A stretch of DNA of 64,000 bases from Clostridia bacterium (GCA_017512985.1 JAFWEJ010000015.1:62001-126000), one strand, 5' to 3'. Shown: positions 1 to 9,382, numbered from the stretch's first letter. Numbers and translations: made by a program. The notes: generated by a model from the letters alone, not told the origin.

Positions 1-243
1 ATGCGCATGGTGAGGAAACACAACCCGGAGGCGAAGATTGTCTGGATCCTGCCGGGCAGCGACTGCCGGCCGGAACTGGCCGCGGAGGCGGTAAAGAGGA
101 TACAGGGTGAGCTGGAGGACGTATATGCTTTCACCCTGCCGGATTACGGGCCGGAGGAAACAGGCGCAAGGTGGCACCCGAACGCGGAGTATAACCGCAG
201 GGCAGGGCTATTGCTTGCACAGTTCCTGCGCAGGCTCCAATGA
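1..243 (+). CDS. SGNH/GDSL-type esterase, C-terminal part
   Basis: The reading frame is open from the first base, so this is probably the 3' end of a longer gene and the first ATG need not be the true start. The last 25 residues carry GARWHPN followed by a helix (AGLLLAQFL). This resembles the C-terminal catalytic-His block of SGNH hydrolases such as carbohydrate esterase family 2 acetyl-xylan esterases, where the His of the Ser-Asp-His triad sits in a D/G-x-x-HPN context. The Ser block lies outside the window. Substrate unknown; deacetylation of plant polysaccharide is plausible given two xylanases nearby. No clear terminator follows. Confidence 0.55.
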   Translation: MRMVRKHNPEAKIVWILPGSDCRPELAAEAVKRIQGELEDVYAFTLPDYGPEETGARWHPNAEYNRRAGLLLAQFLRRLQ

Positions 244-301
244 GCAATGATTGTTGAACAATCCATGAATGCCCGGGTTTTGGTTTTTTGATGTTCCTTC
301 A

Positions 302-330
302 TTGACTGAGCAATGACAGAAACCTATAAT
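302..330 (+). promoter_or_regulatory. sigma-A promoter of the 2-oxoacid oxidoreductase operon
   Basis: TTGACT (302-307), 17-bp spacer, TATAAT (325-330). The ferredoxin-subunit gene starts 33 bp downstream, with GTAAGGAGG at 346-354 as its ribosome binding site. Confidence 0.8.
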
Positions 331-362
331 AGTTCTAATCATTTTGTAAGGAGGCGGAAGCC

Positions 363-566
363 ATGGCCAAACTGACCATTGACCGCGAGACCTGCAAGGG
401 CTGCGGCCTGTGCGCCGAGGTTTGTCCCAAACATCTGCTTGCGCTGAGCAAGGAGATCAACACCAAGGGTTATCATCCCATCGGGATCACGGATCAGGAA
501 GCCTGCATCGGCTGCGCGTTCTGCGCGCGGATGTGCCCCGACGCCGTGATCAAGGTGGAGAAATAA
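363..566 (+). CDS. 2-oxoacid:ferredoxin oxidoreductase, delta (2x[4Fe-4S] ferredoxin) subunit
   Basis: Small dicluster ferredoxin of 67 residues with two motifs, CKGCGLCAEVCPK near residue 12 and CIGCAFCARMCPD near residue 47. It is the electron-transfer subunit of the four-subunit oxidoreductase encoded by the next three genes and passes electrons from the thiamine-diphosphate site to soluble ferredoxin. Length and position first in the operon match VorD/KorD-type subunits. A strong GGAGG precedes the ATG. It is 16 bp from vorB. Confidence 0.93.
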   Translation: MAKLTIDRETCKGCGLCAEVCPKHLLALSKEINTKGYHPIGITDQEACIGCAFCARMCPDAVIKVEK

Positions 567-582
567 AGGAGGAAGCGAATCC

Positions 583-1659
583 ATGGGTGAAAAAATGCTC
601 ATGAAGGGGAATGAAGCGATCGCCGAAGCCGCTATCCAGGCAGGATGCCGCTTCTTCTTCGGTTATCCCATTACCCCCCAGAACCAGATTCCGGAATACA
701 TGTCCAAGCGGCTGCCGAAGATTGAGGGCGGCTGTTTCCTGCAGGCGGAGAGCGAAGTTGCCGCGATCAACATGGTCTACGGCGCGGCCGGCGCCGGCGC
801 GCGGGTTATGACCTCTTCCTCCAGCCCGGGAATCTCCCTGAAGCAGGAAGGCATCAGCTATATCGTGGGCGCGGAACTGCCCTGCGTGATCGTGAACATG
901 GTGCGCGGCGGTCCCGGACTCGGATCCATCCAGCCCGCCCAGAGCGACTATTACCAGTCCACCCGCGGCGGCGGACACGGCGACTACCGGATGCTGGTAC
1001 TGGCTCCCTCTTCCGTGCAGGAAGCGGTGGAACTGACGCAGGAAGCGTTCGACCTGGCCGACAAGTACCGCAACCCCGTGCTGATCATGGGCGACGGCCT
1101 CATCGGCCAGATGATGGAGCCCGTGGAGATGCCGGAGCGCAAAGAGAAGGCTGAGCTGCCTGAGAAGACCTGGGCGGCGACCGGCTGGAAGCCGGGCTGC
1201 GGCCGCGACCGGGCGATTATCAATTCCCTGTATATCGATCCTGCCGTGCTGGAGAAGCACGTGAACAAACTGTACGCGAAGTACGCCGTGATGGAAGAGA
1301 CCGAGTGCCGCTGGCAGGAAGAGATGACCGAGGACGCGGACTATGTGATCGTGGCCTACGGCACCACCGCGCGCATTGCCCGCAGCGCCATGCGCAAGCT
1401 GCGCGACGAAGGCATCAAAGCCGGCCTGATCCGGCCCATCACCCTGTGGCCGTTCCCCGCGGCGCCGATCGCGAAAGCTGCGGAACACGCGAAAGCCTTC
1501 CTGACCGTGGAAATGAGCATGGGCCAGATGGTGGACGACGTGAAACTGGCTGTGGAAGGAAAGAAGCCCGTGCACTTCTTCGGCCGCACCGGCGGTATCG
1601 TTCCGACGGTCCGTGAGATCATTACCCAGGTGGAAGAACTTGCGAAAGGGGGCAAATAA
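583..1659 (+). CDS. vorB: 3-methyl-2-oxobutanoate (2-ketoisovalerate)-type ferredoxin oxidoreductase, alpha subunit VorB
   Basis: 358 residues. It has the pyrimidine-binding domain of the POR/KOR/VOR superfamily: [14 protein letters not shown] near residues 27-40, an ESE acid motif near residue 58, and [16 protein letters not shown] near residue 109. The C-terminal half has the transketolase-C-like fold ([16 protein letters not shown]). With the gamma, beta and delta subunits it would oxidatively decarboxylate a 2-oxoacid to acyl-CoA and CO2 while reducing ferredoxin. Subunit order delta-alpha-beta-gamma is the VOR/KOR arrangement. Branched-chain versus 2-oxoglutarate specificity cannot be decided by reading. 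AGGAGG lies 9 bp upstream. Confidence 0.9.
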   Translation: MGEKMLMKGNEAIAEAAIQAGCRFFFGYPITPQNQIPEYMSKRLPKIEGGCFLQAESEVAAINMVYGAAGAGARVMTSSSSPGISLKQEGISYIVGAELPCVIVNMVRGGPGLGSIQPAQSDYYQSTRGGGHGDYRMLVLAPSSVQEAVELTQEAFDLADKYRNPVLIMGDGLIGQMMEPVEMPERKEKAELPEKTWAATGWKPGCGRDRAIINSLYIDPAVLEKHVNKLYAKYAVMEETECRWQEEMTEDADYVIVAYGTTARIARSAMRKLRDEGIKAGLIRPITLWPFPAAPIAKAAEHAKAFLTVEMSMGQMVDDVKLAVEGKKPVHFFGRTGGIVPTVREIITQVEELAKGGK

Positions 1660-1661
1660 GC

Positions 1662-2399
1662 ATGGCTGTGGTATATGAAAAGACAAAGCTGCTGACCGAA
1701 AAGCCGCTGCATTACTGCCCCGGCTGCACCCACGGCATCATTCACCGCCTGGTGGCGGAAGCCATCGACGAACTGGGCATCCAGGAAAAGACGATCGGTA
1801 TCGCGCCGGTCGGCTGCGCCGTGTTTGCCTACGACTATTTCAACGTTGACATGATGGAAGCGGCGCACGGACGCGCCCCGGCTGTGGCCACCGGCTGCAA
1901 GCGGGTGAACCCGAACAACATCGTTTTCACCTACCAGGGCGACGGCGACCTGGCTTCCATCGGCGCGGCGGAGATCACCCATGCGGCGACCCGCGGCGAG
2001 AACATCACCGTGATCTTTGTGAACAACGCGATCTACGGCATGACGGGCGGCCAGATGGCGCCCACCACCCTGCCAGGCCAGGTAACGACCACTTCCCCCT
2101 ACGGCAGGGATCCCAAACTGTGCGGCTATCCGATCCGGGTCAGCGAAATGCTGGCAACCCTGGACGGTCCCGCCTATATCTCCCGCGTATCCGTGCACGA
2201 CGTGAAGCACATCATGGAAGCGAAGAAGTCCATTAAAAAGGCCTTTGAGACGCAGATCGCAGGCAAGGGCTTCTCCCTCGTGGAAGTGCTGTCCGCCTGC
2301 CCCACGAACTGGGGAATGACGCCGCAGGAAGCGCTCAAGTGGCTGGAAGCCAACATGATCCCCCAGTATCCGCTGGGCGTGAAGAAGGAGGTTGAGTGA
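1662..2399 (+). CDS. 2-oxoacid:ferredoxin oxidoreductase, beta (thiamine diphosphate-binding) subunit
   Basis: 245 residues, the usual size of VorA/KorB. It has the N-terminal CPGC (residues 19-22) that helps bind the proximal cluster. The ThDP-Mg motif is GDGDLASIG (93-101) followed by [18 protein letters not shown], with the metal-binding Asp and Asn-Asn in place. It forms the active site with VorB. The gene starts 2 bp after vorB and ends 3 bp before the gamma subunit, so the four genes are surely one transcript. Confidence 0.92.
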   Translation: MAVVYEKTKLLTEKPLHYCPGCTHGIIHRLVAEAIDELGIQEKTIGIAPVGCAVFAYDYFNVDMMEAAHGRAPAVATGCKRVNPNNIVFTYQGDGDLASIGAAEITHAATRGENITVIFVNNAIYGMTGGQMAPTTLPGQVTTTSPYGRDPKLCGYPIRVSEMLATLDGPAYISRVSVHDVKHIMEAKKSIKKAFETQIAGKGFSLVEVLSACPTNWGMTPQEALKWLEANMIPQYPLGVKKEVE

Positions 2400-2402
2400 T
2401 CC

Positions 2403-2939
2403 ATGGAAGCTCAATTTCTGATTGCCGGATTCGGCGGACAGGGCGTGCTGCTGATCGGCCAGCTGCTGGCCAAGGCCGCCATGCATGAGGGGATGAACGT
2501 CTCCTGGATGCCTTCCTACGGGCCTGAGATGCGCGGCGGCGAAGCCAACTGCGCCGTGGTTATCTCCGACGAACCCATCGGTTCCCCGCTTGTTACAGAG
2601 ATTCCGATCGCCGTGATCATGAACAAGCCAAGCATGATCAAGTTCACCCCCGCGATGGAAAAGGGCGGCGTCATGCTGTACAATTCCTCCCTGATCGATA
2701 TTACCCCGGACCGGGACGACATCACCGCGATTCCCGTGGACTGCAACGGCATTGCCGAACAGCTCGGCAACAGCCGGACCGCCAACATGGTCATGCTCGG
2801 CGCGATCATCGAGAAGACCGGCGTGATCAGCATCGATTCCGCCATGGAAGCTCTGAAGGCCACATTCGGTCCCAAGAAGGAGCACCTGCTGCCGATTAAC
2901 CGCCAGGCGATGGAAAAAGGCGCAGAAGCCGTCAGATAA
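2403..2939 (+). CDS. 2-oxoacid:ferredoxin oxidoreductase, gamma subunit
   Basis: 178 residues with the gamma-subunit signature GFGGQGVLLIGQLLAKAA at the N terminus and SWMPSYGPEMRGGEANCAVVIS around residues 36-57. It completes the complex structurally near the CoA-binding region. It is the last gene of the operon and is followed directly by a strong intrinsic terminator. No anomalies seen. Confidence 0.92.
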   Translation: MEAQFLIAGFGGQGVLLIGQLLAKAAMHEGMNVSWMPSYGPEMRGGEANCAVVISDEPIGSPLVTEIPIAVIMNKPSMIKFTPAMEKGGVMLYNSSLIDITPDRDDITAIPVDCNGIAEQLGNSRTANMVMLGAIIEKTGVISIDSAMEALKATFGPKKEHLLPINRQAMEKGAEAVR

Positions 2940-2954
2940 CAAATATATCCATAT

Positions 2955-2983
2955 AATCCGCGGCAAAAACGCCGCGGATTTTT
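2955..2983 (+). terminator. intrinsic terminator of the vor operon
   Basis: Perfect 10-bp inverted repeat AATCCGCGGC / GCCGCGGATT with a 6-nt loop AAAAAC, running into TTT. Located 15 bp after the gamma-subunit stop. Confidence 0.85.
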
Positions 2984-3031
2984 CTGCGCCGCGGGATCGA
3001 CATCCAGGCAATGTTTCCGGCATACGGCGCA

Positions 3032-3061
3032 TTGCAAAAACCGCCTGAAATATGATAAAAT
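3032..3061 (+). promoter_or_regulatory. possible promoter of the CotH-fusion gene, inside a palindrome
   Basis: TTGCAA (3032-3037), 18-bp spacer, TAAAAT (3056-3061). The -10 is embedded in an AT-rich imperfect palindrome bounded by CTGAAAT and ATTTCAG (about 3045-3074), which could be an operator. Weak on its own; supported by position 40 bp before the start codon. Confidence 0.35.
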
Positions 3062-3101
3062 AATATGATTTCAGTATCCTTTTATTGGAGCAGTACGCAT
3101 T

Positions 3102-5855
3102 ATGAAAAAAGCCGTTCTTATCTTCCTTCTCCTGCTTGGCGCGATGCTGGCGCTGCTTCCGGCAGACGGCATGGCTGCCGGTGAAAAACTGAACAGCCTC
3201 AGCCTTTCCGTCACAGCCTGCGAGGACGGGGGAGAGATGCCTGACGCCACGGTGAACTGGTATAAGTCGGGAGATGAATACTATCTTTTCCTGCCGGGCG
3301 GAACGGACTGGGAGGAACTCAGGATCTGGTTCCAGGGGACAATGAACGAACTGACCGTGAACGGGGAAACCTTTTCCAGTGGCGACCGTATCACGGACCT
3401 TTTTGACGGCGCGGAGCTGTCGGTTCCGGTCGGAAAGAAAACGCTGAAAATCCATGTGATGCAGGGTTCCGGTATCGGCGCGCTGTTTATCGGCACAGAA
3501 ACCGGCAGCCTGAAAAAGATTGATTCATCCACAGATGTGAAGGAACCCGGCAGACTTTACCTGCTGACCGCGGACGGCAAAGTAAACTATGACGGGGAAC
3601 TGACTTATGTCAAAACACGCGGCAATACCGCGCCGTCGCTCGCAAAAAAGAATTACGGGATCAAACTGGCCAGGGGTACGGATATCCTCGGGATGGGCAA
3701 GGCAAAACGCTGGGTTCTGGTCGGCGCTTACCGGGACCACTCCATGATGCGGACCCAGGTTGTGTTTGACGTCGCGCGTTTTGTCGGCCTGCCCTATACG
3801 CCGGACTGCGTACAGGCGGACGTTTATTTCAACCATGAGTATTACGGCACTTTCCTGGTGTGCGAAAAAGTTGAGATCAACAGAAACCGGGTCGACGTGC
3901 GCAGCCTTGAGGACGCAAACAAGGAAGCCAATGAAAAACCGGTGTCTTCCTACAGCATGGTCGGATCGAAAAAGACCGTCAAAGGGGAATACAAGGCATA
4001 CGCGCTCGACAATGACCCGGAGGATATTACCGGCGGATACCTGATTGAATGGGAAAACTGGCGGCAGCGGTACTACACGGAAGCTTCAGCCTATACGACA
4101 AAAATCGGGAAGATCCTTGTCGTCAAGGATCCGGAATACGCTTCCAAGGCCGAGATGAAGTATATCTCTTCCTTTATGCAGGGGTTTGAGAACGCGATCT
4201 TCGCCAAGGACGGAAAGGATCCGGAGACAAAGAAGCGGTACGACGAGTTTGTGGATTTTGATTCGCTGGTGCTGAAATACATCCTGGAAGAATTCAGCAT
4301 GAATGTGGACGCAAACGCCAGCAGCCAGTATTATGTCAAACCCTCCGACAGCGAAAGCAAGGTGGCGTTTGCAGGGCCGTGCTGGGATTATGATATGTCC
4401 TTCGCCTGCTTCACTTCCCGGTCATATGAGGATCAGTTCCTGAATACAGGCGCCATACTGCATAACATCACCAGCTCGGGAAACTACTGGTGGGGCCAGC
4501 TGTACCGCAAGCCGGAGTTTTATGAAGCGATCTGCCGTATGTGGGCGGAAAGATACCTTCCGGCTGCAAACATACTCCTGGGAGAGGCCGAGGATCCGGC
4601 CGGCGCGCTGCGTTCGCTGGCGGAATACACCAACGATGTGGAAAAGAGCGCCTCAATGAATTTTATCCGGTGGCCGATCGTATCCAGTTACGGCCGGACG
4701 AACACAAAACGGACCGGAAAGACTTTTGAGGCCAATATCGAATTCCTCACCAAAACAATCCGCGACAGGAGGGATTTCCTGAGCGGAAGGTGGACAGTCC
4801 AGGCAGCGTCCGCAGGGACCGCACAGGCGCCCGCTGAAACAGCCGCTCCGGCAACGGCGGAGCCGGTGAACGCGCAGGAGGAGGAGCCGGAAGCCGAACC
4901 GCCGGCAGAAACAGCGGCCGCGGAAGAAAGCCCCGAACCGGACAATGCCCCTGCGCAGGCAGCGTCCGGATACGCTCCGCTCCCGATGGACGATTATACC
5001 GCTTTCGGGCCGGCTCCGGCTGAAAGCGGATTCACCGAAGGGAAACACCAGTACAGCAACGAGAATACCTTCGACGAGGGAAGCTATATTGACGGAAGCA
5101 TTTCCGTGTATGTCTGGCGTGAATGGCGGGGCGACTGCTGTTATAACGCCGCGAGAATAAAGATCACAGATCCCAGCCAGCTGAGGACGGCCCTGGCCGA
5201 GAACAAGATCTGGCGCAACCATTACGTCTGGGTTACGGGCGAGAGAAACAACGCCGTGGTGGCTACCGGCGGCGAATGGCTGGATTCAAACAAAAACACA
5301 TACACGGTCAGGATGGGCGTTACGCTGCGCAAAAAAGGATACAAGAACCGCGACACGCTCATTACGGACCAGAACGGGGATTTCCACCTGTACAAAGGTT
5401 TTTCAACCAGTTACCGGACGGATATTGAGAAAGCCGGATACCAGGTGATCAACCTGTTCAATTTCGGGCCGGCGCTGGTTATTGACGGGACCGCGCAGTA
5501 TCACGAAGGCGAAAAATGGAAGTATCCCGTCGGATACACGACCGCGCTCCAGCCCCGCACAGCGGTCGGCCAGATCGGCCCTCTGGAATATATGATGGTT
5601 GTTACGGACGGACGGCTGGCAAGGGCCCCGCTTCCGGACGGCGGCGTGAAACTGGCAAGGGGCTGCAATGTGGCCACGCTGGCGCAGTACATGCTGGATT
5701 ACGGATGCGTACAGGCCTACGCGCTGGACGGCGGCGGAAGCGCAGCCATGTATTACCATGGCGATAAGTTTTCCCATCCCATCGAAAAACGCGGTGTGAC
5801 AGACATTGTGTATTTTGCGACGCTGGTGGACTCCACGGGAACGGAGACAAAGTAA
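3102..5855 (+). CDS. secreted CotH kinase-like protein fused to a phosphodiester glycosidase (NAGPA-like) domain
   Basis: 917 residues. A Sec signal peptide (residues 1-26) is followed by a beta-rich region. A CotH family domain follows: YVKTRGNTAPSLAKKNYG near 169, then DHSMMRTQVVFDVARFVGLPYTP, then GPCWDYDMSFA near 424. CotH proteins are atypical protein kinases of spore coats and cell surfaces. A 55-residue Ala/Pro/Glu linker (about 566-620) joins this to a C-terminal domain with the NAGPA fold (GFSTSYRTDI, FNFGPALVIDG, ALDGGGSAAMYY near 874). That family cleaves GlcNAc-1-phosphodiester linkages. The linker argues for two separately folded extracellular modules. The next gene starts 18 bp away, so a role in envelope or exopolymer modification is inferred. 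Domain assignments are by motif reading. Confidence 0.82.
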   Translation: MKKAVLIFLLLLGAMLALLPADGMAAGEKLNSLSLSVTACEDGGEMPDATVNWYKSGDEYYLFLPGGTDWEELRIWFQGTMNELTVNGETFSSGDRITDLFDGAELSVPVGKKTLKIHVMQGSGIGALFIGTETGSLKKIDSSTDVKEPGRLYLLTADGKVNYDGELTYVKTRGNTAPSLAKKNYGIKLARGTDILGMGKAKRWVLVGAYRDHSMMRTQVVFDVARFVGLPYTPDCVQADVYFNHEYYGTFLVCEKVEINRNRVDVRSLEDANKEANEKPVSSYSMVGSKKTVKGEYKAYALDNDPEDITGGYLIEWENWRQRYYTEASAYTTKIGKILVVKDPEYASKAEMKYISSFMQGFENAIFAKDGKDPETKKRYDEFVDFDSLVLKYILEEFSMNVDANASSQYYVKPSDSESKVAFAGPCWDYDMSFACFTSRSYEDQFLNTGAILHNITSSGNYWWGQLYRKPEFYEAICRMWAERYLPAANILLGEAEDPAGALRSLAEYTNDVEKSASMNFIRWPIVSSYGRTNTKRTGKTFEANIEFLTKTIRDRRDFLSGRWTVQAASAGTAQAPAETAAPATAEPVNAQEEEPEAEPPAETAAAEESPEPDNAPAQAASGYAPLPMDDYTAFGPAPAESGFTEGKHQYSNENTFDEGSYIDGSISVYVWREWRGDCCYNAARIKITDPSQLRTALAENKIWRNHYVWVTGERNNAVVATGGEWLDSNKNTYTVRMGVTLRKKGYKNRDTLITDQNGDFHLYKGFSTSYRTDIEKAGYQVINLFNFGPALVIDGTAQYHEGEKWKYPVGYTTALQPRTAVGQIGPLEYMMVVTDGRLARAPLPDGGVKLARGCNVATLAQYMLDYGCVQAYALDGGGSAAMYYHGDKFSHPIEKRGVTDIVYFATLVDSTGTETK

Positions 5856-5873
5856 AAACAGGAGACGGGGCAA

Positions 5874-7613
5874 ATGAAGCTCAGGAGACTGGTTTCTCTG
5901 CTGCTGGCAGCATTAACGATCGGGATATCCGTATCCATGGCGGAACCGTTTGATATGGCGTTCTGTGAAAAATCCTTCCACCTGGCCGGGGAGCTGGTCT
6001 CCGGAGCCAAGCGCGGAGGCATTTTTGCCGAACCGGATTCCGACAAGACGCCCATTGGTTACTTTTACAACGGGGACATACTGGAAGTTATCGGAGTTGA
6101 GGGCAAATTCTATGTGATCAAGCACGGCGACGGAACGGCCTATGTTGCCAAATCCAAGGTAAAACTCAGCGGCGTGGCCGGAGAGGATACACCGATCAGC
6201 GGGATCGTCCTGACTTCATCCATAAAGATCGCAAAAGTTATATTCCGCCCTGTTGACGATGACGAAGACCGCGTCGTCCTTGAAGGGGAGATGGAACTGT
6301 CAGAGCCGGTTCAGCAGCTGGTGTTCTACCTGTGGGATGAACGGCAGCTGAAAATCGAACAGTCCGTGCTCTATACGATGGACGAACCGGCAACCCGCCT
6401 CAGCGGAGCGGACTGGACAAGAAAACTGAAAACGGAAAGAATGAAACCCGGACGCAAAACGCTCTGCGTACAGGCAATGAAAGACGGCCGGGAGGCAGTA
6501 CTTTTCCGGGGGCCGTTCTATATCGCAGGGAGAGAGGACGATCCGGTAAACCTGACTTCCAAATGCACTTTTTCACCCAAAGAGGAAAGGCTGACGGACA
6601 AACGGGTGGATTCCTACTGGAGCCCCACGAACAAGCATCCGGAGCTGACAGTTACACTGCCGGAGGACGAACCCGCCTCACTGATCCAGATGGAGTGGTA
6701 CCAGCCGCCGGAGAAGGTGGACGTCACCGTAAAGGGAGCAGGGGACACGATCCTGTCAAGCCAGACCCTGGAAACCGGATTTTACCTGGATTCTGTGACC
6801 CTGCCGGAAGACGCCCGGAAGGTTGTTATTCATCCGTACGGGAAAAAGCTGAAGCTTTCCTCCGTGCGGGTTTACGGGAAGGAATACCCGCACGACATGG
6901 TCCAGGAATGGCAGGAGCTCCCGGACAAACTGGACATGATGGTATTCTCCGCGCACCAGGACGACGAACTGCTGTTCTACGCCGGACTGATTCCCTGGTA
7001 CAGCCACCTGGGCAAAAAACTGGCCATGGTTTATATGGCTGACTGCGGACGGAAGCGCTACCGGGAAGCGATGGACGGTATGTGGACAGCCGGGCTCAGA
7101 TATCATCCGGTATTCCTGAACTATGTGGATAAAGGCGTCGGAGGCATCCATGTTGCGGAAGGCCTCTGGCCAGGCTCGCAGGCGGCTGTTGTGAGGCTGA
7201 TCCGGAAATACAGGCCGGACGTGCTGGTGACCCAGGACGTGGACGGAGAATACGGGCATACCCAGCACAAACTGACGTCCCTGCAGGTCAGGGAAGGAGC
7301 CGTGCTGGCGGCGGATCCGTCCTATGATCCGGAATCTGCGGAGGAATTCGGCGTCTGGGAAGTTAAAAAGGTATATGTGCATCTATGGGGTGAGAACCAG
7401 ATCCATATGGACTGGAATATCCCGATGGAAGAGGCCGGCGGATTTACACCCTGGGAAATGGCGATTGCGGCATTCGACAAGCACCGCACACAGTTCGGTT
7501 TCTTCAGGGTTGAGCGCCAGGGAAAACAGTATGACGCGACACTGTTCGGACTGTATTACACAACGGTCGGCCCGGATGTTGCCGGCGGCGATATGTTTGA
7601 AAACATCAACTGA
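5874..7613 (+). CDS. secreted SH3-domain PIG-L family deacetylase
   Basis: 579 residues. Signal peptide to about residue 23, then an SH3-like domain at about 48-98 (GGIFAEPDSDKTPIGYFYNG...AYVAKSKVKL), then a beta-rich middle. A C-terminal PIG-L (LmbE) domain has the zinc motif AHQDDE near 359 and GHTQHK near 461. The family removes N-acetyl groups from GlcNAc-containing substrates. An extracellular version with an SH3 wall-binding module suggests action on a surface glycan. It is probably co-transcribed with the CotH/NAGPA gene (AGGAG at 5860-5864). Substrate is inferred, not shown. Confidence 0.85.
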   Translation: MKLRRLVSLLLAALTIGISVSMAEPFDMAFCEKSFHLAGELVSGAKRGGIFAEPDSDKTPIGYFYNGDILEVIGVEGKFYVIKHGDGTAYVAKSKVKLSGVAGEDTPISGIVLTSSIKIAKVIFRPVDDDEDRVVLEGEMELSEPVQQLVFYLWDERQLKIEQSVLYTMDEPATRLSGADWTRKLKTERMKPGRKTLCVQAMKDGREAVLFRGPFYIAGREDDPVNLTSKCTFSPKEERLTDKRVDSYWSPTNKHPELTVTLPEDEPASLIQMEWYQPPEKVDVTVKGAGDTILSSQTLETGFYLDSVTLPEDARKVVIHPYGKKLKLSSVRVYGKEYPHDMVQEWQELPDKLDMMVFSAHQDDELLFYAGLIPWYSHLGKKLAMVYMADCGRKRYREAMDGMWTAGLRYHPVFLNYVDKGVGGIHVAEGLWPGSQAAVVRLIRKYRPDVLVTQDVDGEYGHTQHKLTSLQVREGAVLAADPSYDPESAEEFGVWEVKKVYVHLWGENQIHMDWNIPMEEAGGFTPWEMAIAAFDKHRTQFGFFRVERQGKQYDATLFGLYYTTVGPDVAGGDMFENIN

Positions 7614-7644
7614 TTTATTTCAGCCGAAAGGACAACCGCTGACA

Positions 7645-7673
7645 TTGACTTTTCCGTCTGTTTCCTGTAATGT
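7645..7673 (+). promoter_or_regulatory. promoter of gpmI with overlapping palindrome
   Basis: TTGACT (7645-7650), 17-bp spacer, TAATGT (7668-7673). The -10 lies in the inverted repeat CCTGTAA-tgt-TTACAGG (7664-7680), which could be a repressor site. A third CCTGTAAA half-site follows at about 7691. Confidence 0.6.
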
Positions 7674-7736
7674 TTACAGGGTTAGCCCCTGCCTGTAAAA
7701 GGCATTCAGAATATATCAACAGGAGGAACTCCATTT

Positions 7737-9344
7737 ATGAAAAAGCCCGTTGTTCTGGTCGTTATGGACGGTGTGGGTGAATCGAGCGAAGAACTGGGAA
7801 ACATGGTCATGAAGGCTACGACCCCGACGCTGGACGCACTGAAGGCCAATGATCCTTTCCGAACCATCAAGGCGCACGGTACAGCCGTCGGCCTTCCCTC
7901 CGACGATGATATGGGCAACAGCGAAGTCGGCCACAATGCGCTGGGCTGCGGACAGGTTTATTCCCAGGGCGCAAAGCTGGTCAACGAATCCATTGAGAGC
8001 GGCAGTATCTACGCGTCTGAAACCTGGAAGAAGCTGGTTGACGGCGTGAAGGCCTCGGGCGGCACGCTGCACTTTATCGGCCTGCTGAGCGACGGCAACG
8101 TCCACAGCAATATCGGCCACCTGCTGGCGATGCTGAAGGAAGCCAAGGCGGAGGGCGTCGGCAAGGTCCGCGTGCATATCCTGCTGGACGGCCGCGACGT
8201 GCCCGCCACATCCGCACTGGAATATGTGGATCAGCTGGAAGAGACGCTTGCTTCCCTGAACGACGCTTCCTTTGACGGCCGGATTGCTTCCGGCGGCGGC
8301 CGCATGCAGATCACAATGGACCGCTACCAGGCCAACTGGGGCATGGTGAAAGCCGGCTGGGATGTGCATGTTCACGGCAAGAGCCAGTATAAAGTAATCA
8401 ACGGAGAAGGCGCTTTCTTCAGCAGCGCCAGGGAAGCCATCGAAACCTTCCGCGGCGAGCAGCCCGGCGTCATTGACCAGGACCTTCCGTCCTTCGTCAT
8501 CGGGGAAAACGGACAGCCCGTGGGCGCCATGCACGACGGCGACAGCGTGATCCTGTTCAACTTCCGCGGCGACCGCGCCCTGGAGCTTTCCATGGCCTTT
8601 GACGGCGACGCATCCTTCGATAAGTTTGACCGCGGGGTCATGCCGAAAGTGCTGTACGCCGGCATGCTGGAATATGACGGCGACCTGCACATTCCGCACA
8701 GCTACCTGGTAAATCCGCCGCAGATCCGGCATACGCTGACCGAACTGCTGGTGGAAAACGGCATTAACGAATACGCCTGTTCCGAAACGCAGAAGTACGG
8801 CCATGTGACGTATTTCTGGAACGGCAACCGGAGCGAAAAGTTCAGCGAAGAGCTGGAAACCTGGCAGGAAGTGCCTTCTGACGTCCGCTCCTTTGACGAG
8901 TGCCCCTGGATGAAGGGCACCGAGATCACAGACCTGGTGATCGCGGCGATCGAGAGCGGCAGGTACGGTTTCATCCGCTGCAATTTCCCCAACGGCGACA
9001 TGGTCGGCCATACCGGCAACCTGTACGCCACGGAGATCGCCGTGGAGACCGTGGACCTGTGCCTGACCCGGATCCTGAAGGCCTGCGACGAGCACGGCTG
9101 CATCCTGGTGGTGACCGCCGACCACGGCAACAGCGACCAGATGCTGGAGAAGAACAAGAAGGGTGAGGTTTCCGTCCGTACCGCCCACAGCCTGCGGCCC
9201 GTTCCGTTCATCATCCACGACGCGGATGAGCGCCATGAGATGGATACGGAGAGCCCCTTCGGACTGGCAAACGTTGCCCCCACGGTGGTGGAGCTTCTGG
9301 GACTGAAGCCCTATGACTGCTGGGAAAAGTCCATGCTGAAATGA
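7737..9344 (+). CDS. gpmI: 2,3-bisphosphoglycerate-independent phosphoglycerate mutase
   Basis: 535 residues, within the usual iPGM range. It interconverts 3- and 2-phosphoglycerate in glycolysis, cytosolic and Mn-dependent. The N-terminal VVLVVMDGVGE metal site is present, and DDDMGNSEVGHNALG places the phosphorylated Ser at residue 62, the position known from Bacillus enzymes. HILLDGRDVPATSALEY, NFRGDRALE and the C-terminal VVTADHGNSDQM and RTAHSLRPVPFI metal ligands are all intact. The start has AGGAGG 7 bp upstream. It has its own promoter and terminator, so it is probably monocistronic. Confidence 0.97.
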   Translation: MKKPVVLVVMDGVGESSEELGNMVMKATTPTLDALKANDPFRTIKAHGTAVGLPSDDDMGNSEVGHNALGCGQVYSQGAKLVNESIESGSIYASETWKKLVDGVKASGGTLHFIGLLSDGNVHSNIGHLLAMLKEAKAEGVGKVRVHILLDGRDVPATSALEYVDQLEETLASLNDASFDGRIASGGGRMQITMDRYQANWGMVKAGWDVHVHGKSQYKVINGEGAFFSSAREAIETFRGEQPGVIDQDLPSFVIGENGQPVGAMHDGDSVILFNFRGDRALELSMAFDGDASFDKFDRGVMPKVLYAGMLEYDGDLHIPHSYLVNPPQIRHTLTELLVENGINEYACSETQKYGHVTYFWNGNRSEKFSEELETWQEVPSDVRSFDECPWMKGTEITDLVIAAIESGRYGFIRCNFPNGDMVGHTGNLYATEIAVETVDLCLTRILKACDEHGCILVVTADHGNSDQMLEKNKKGEVSVRTAHSLRPVPFIIHDADERHEMDTESPFGLANVAPTVVELLGLKPYDCWEKSMLK

Positions 9345-9353
9345 CCGATACGG

Positions 9354-9382
9354 CAGCCGGGTGGAAACCCGGCTGTCCTTTT
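9354..9382 (+). terminator. intrinsic terminator of gpmI
   Basis: Perfect 9-bp inverted repeat CAGCCGGGT / ACCCGGCTG with a GGAA loop, then TCCTTTT. It covers a GTG at 9361 that could be mistaken for the start of the downstream kinase. Confidence 0.85.

Noticed and set aside
265-297. Possible terminator after the SGNH fragment
   Set aside because: Only a CCCGGG core with T runs; no stem long enough to support a call.
1356-3455. 699-codon minus-strand frame across the vor operon
   Set aside because: It crosses three certain genes and a terminator; shadow only.
7716-9236. 506-codon open frame on the minus strand across gpmI
   Set aside because: Shadow of gpmI. The GC-rich third positions keep the antisense frame open; the translation has no domain and is full of His/Arg/Gly, and there is no ribosome binding site.
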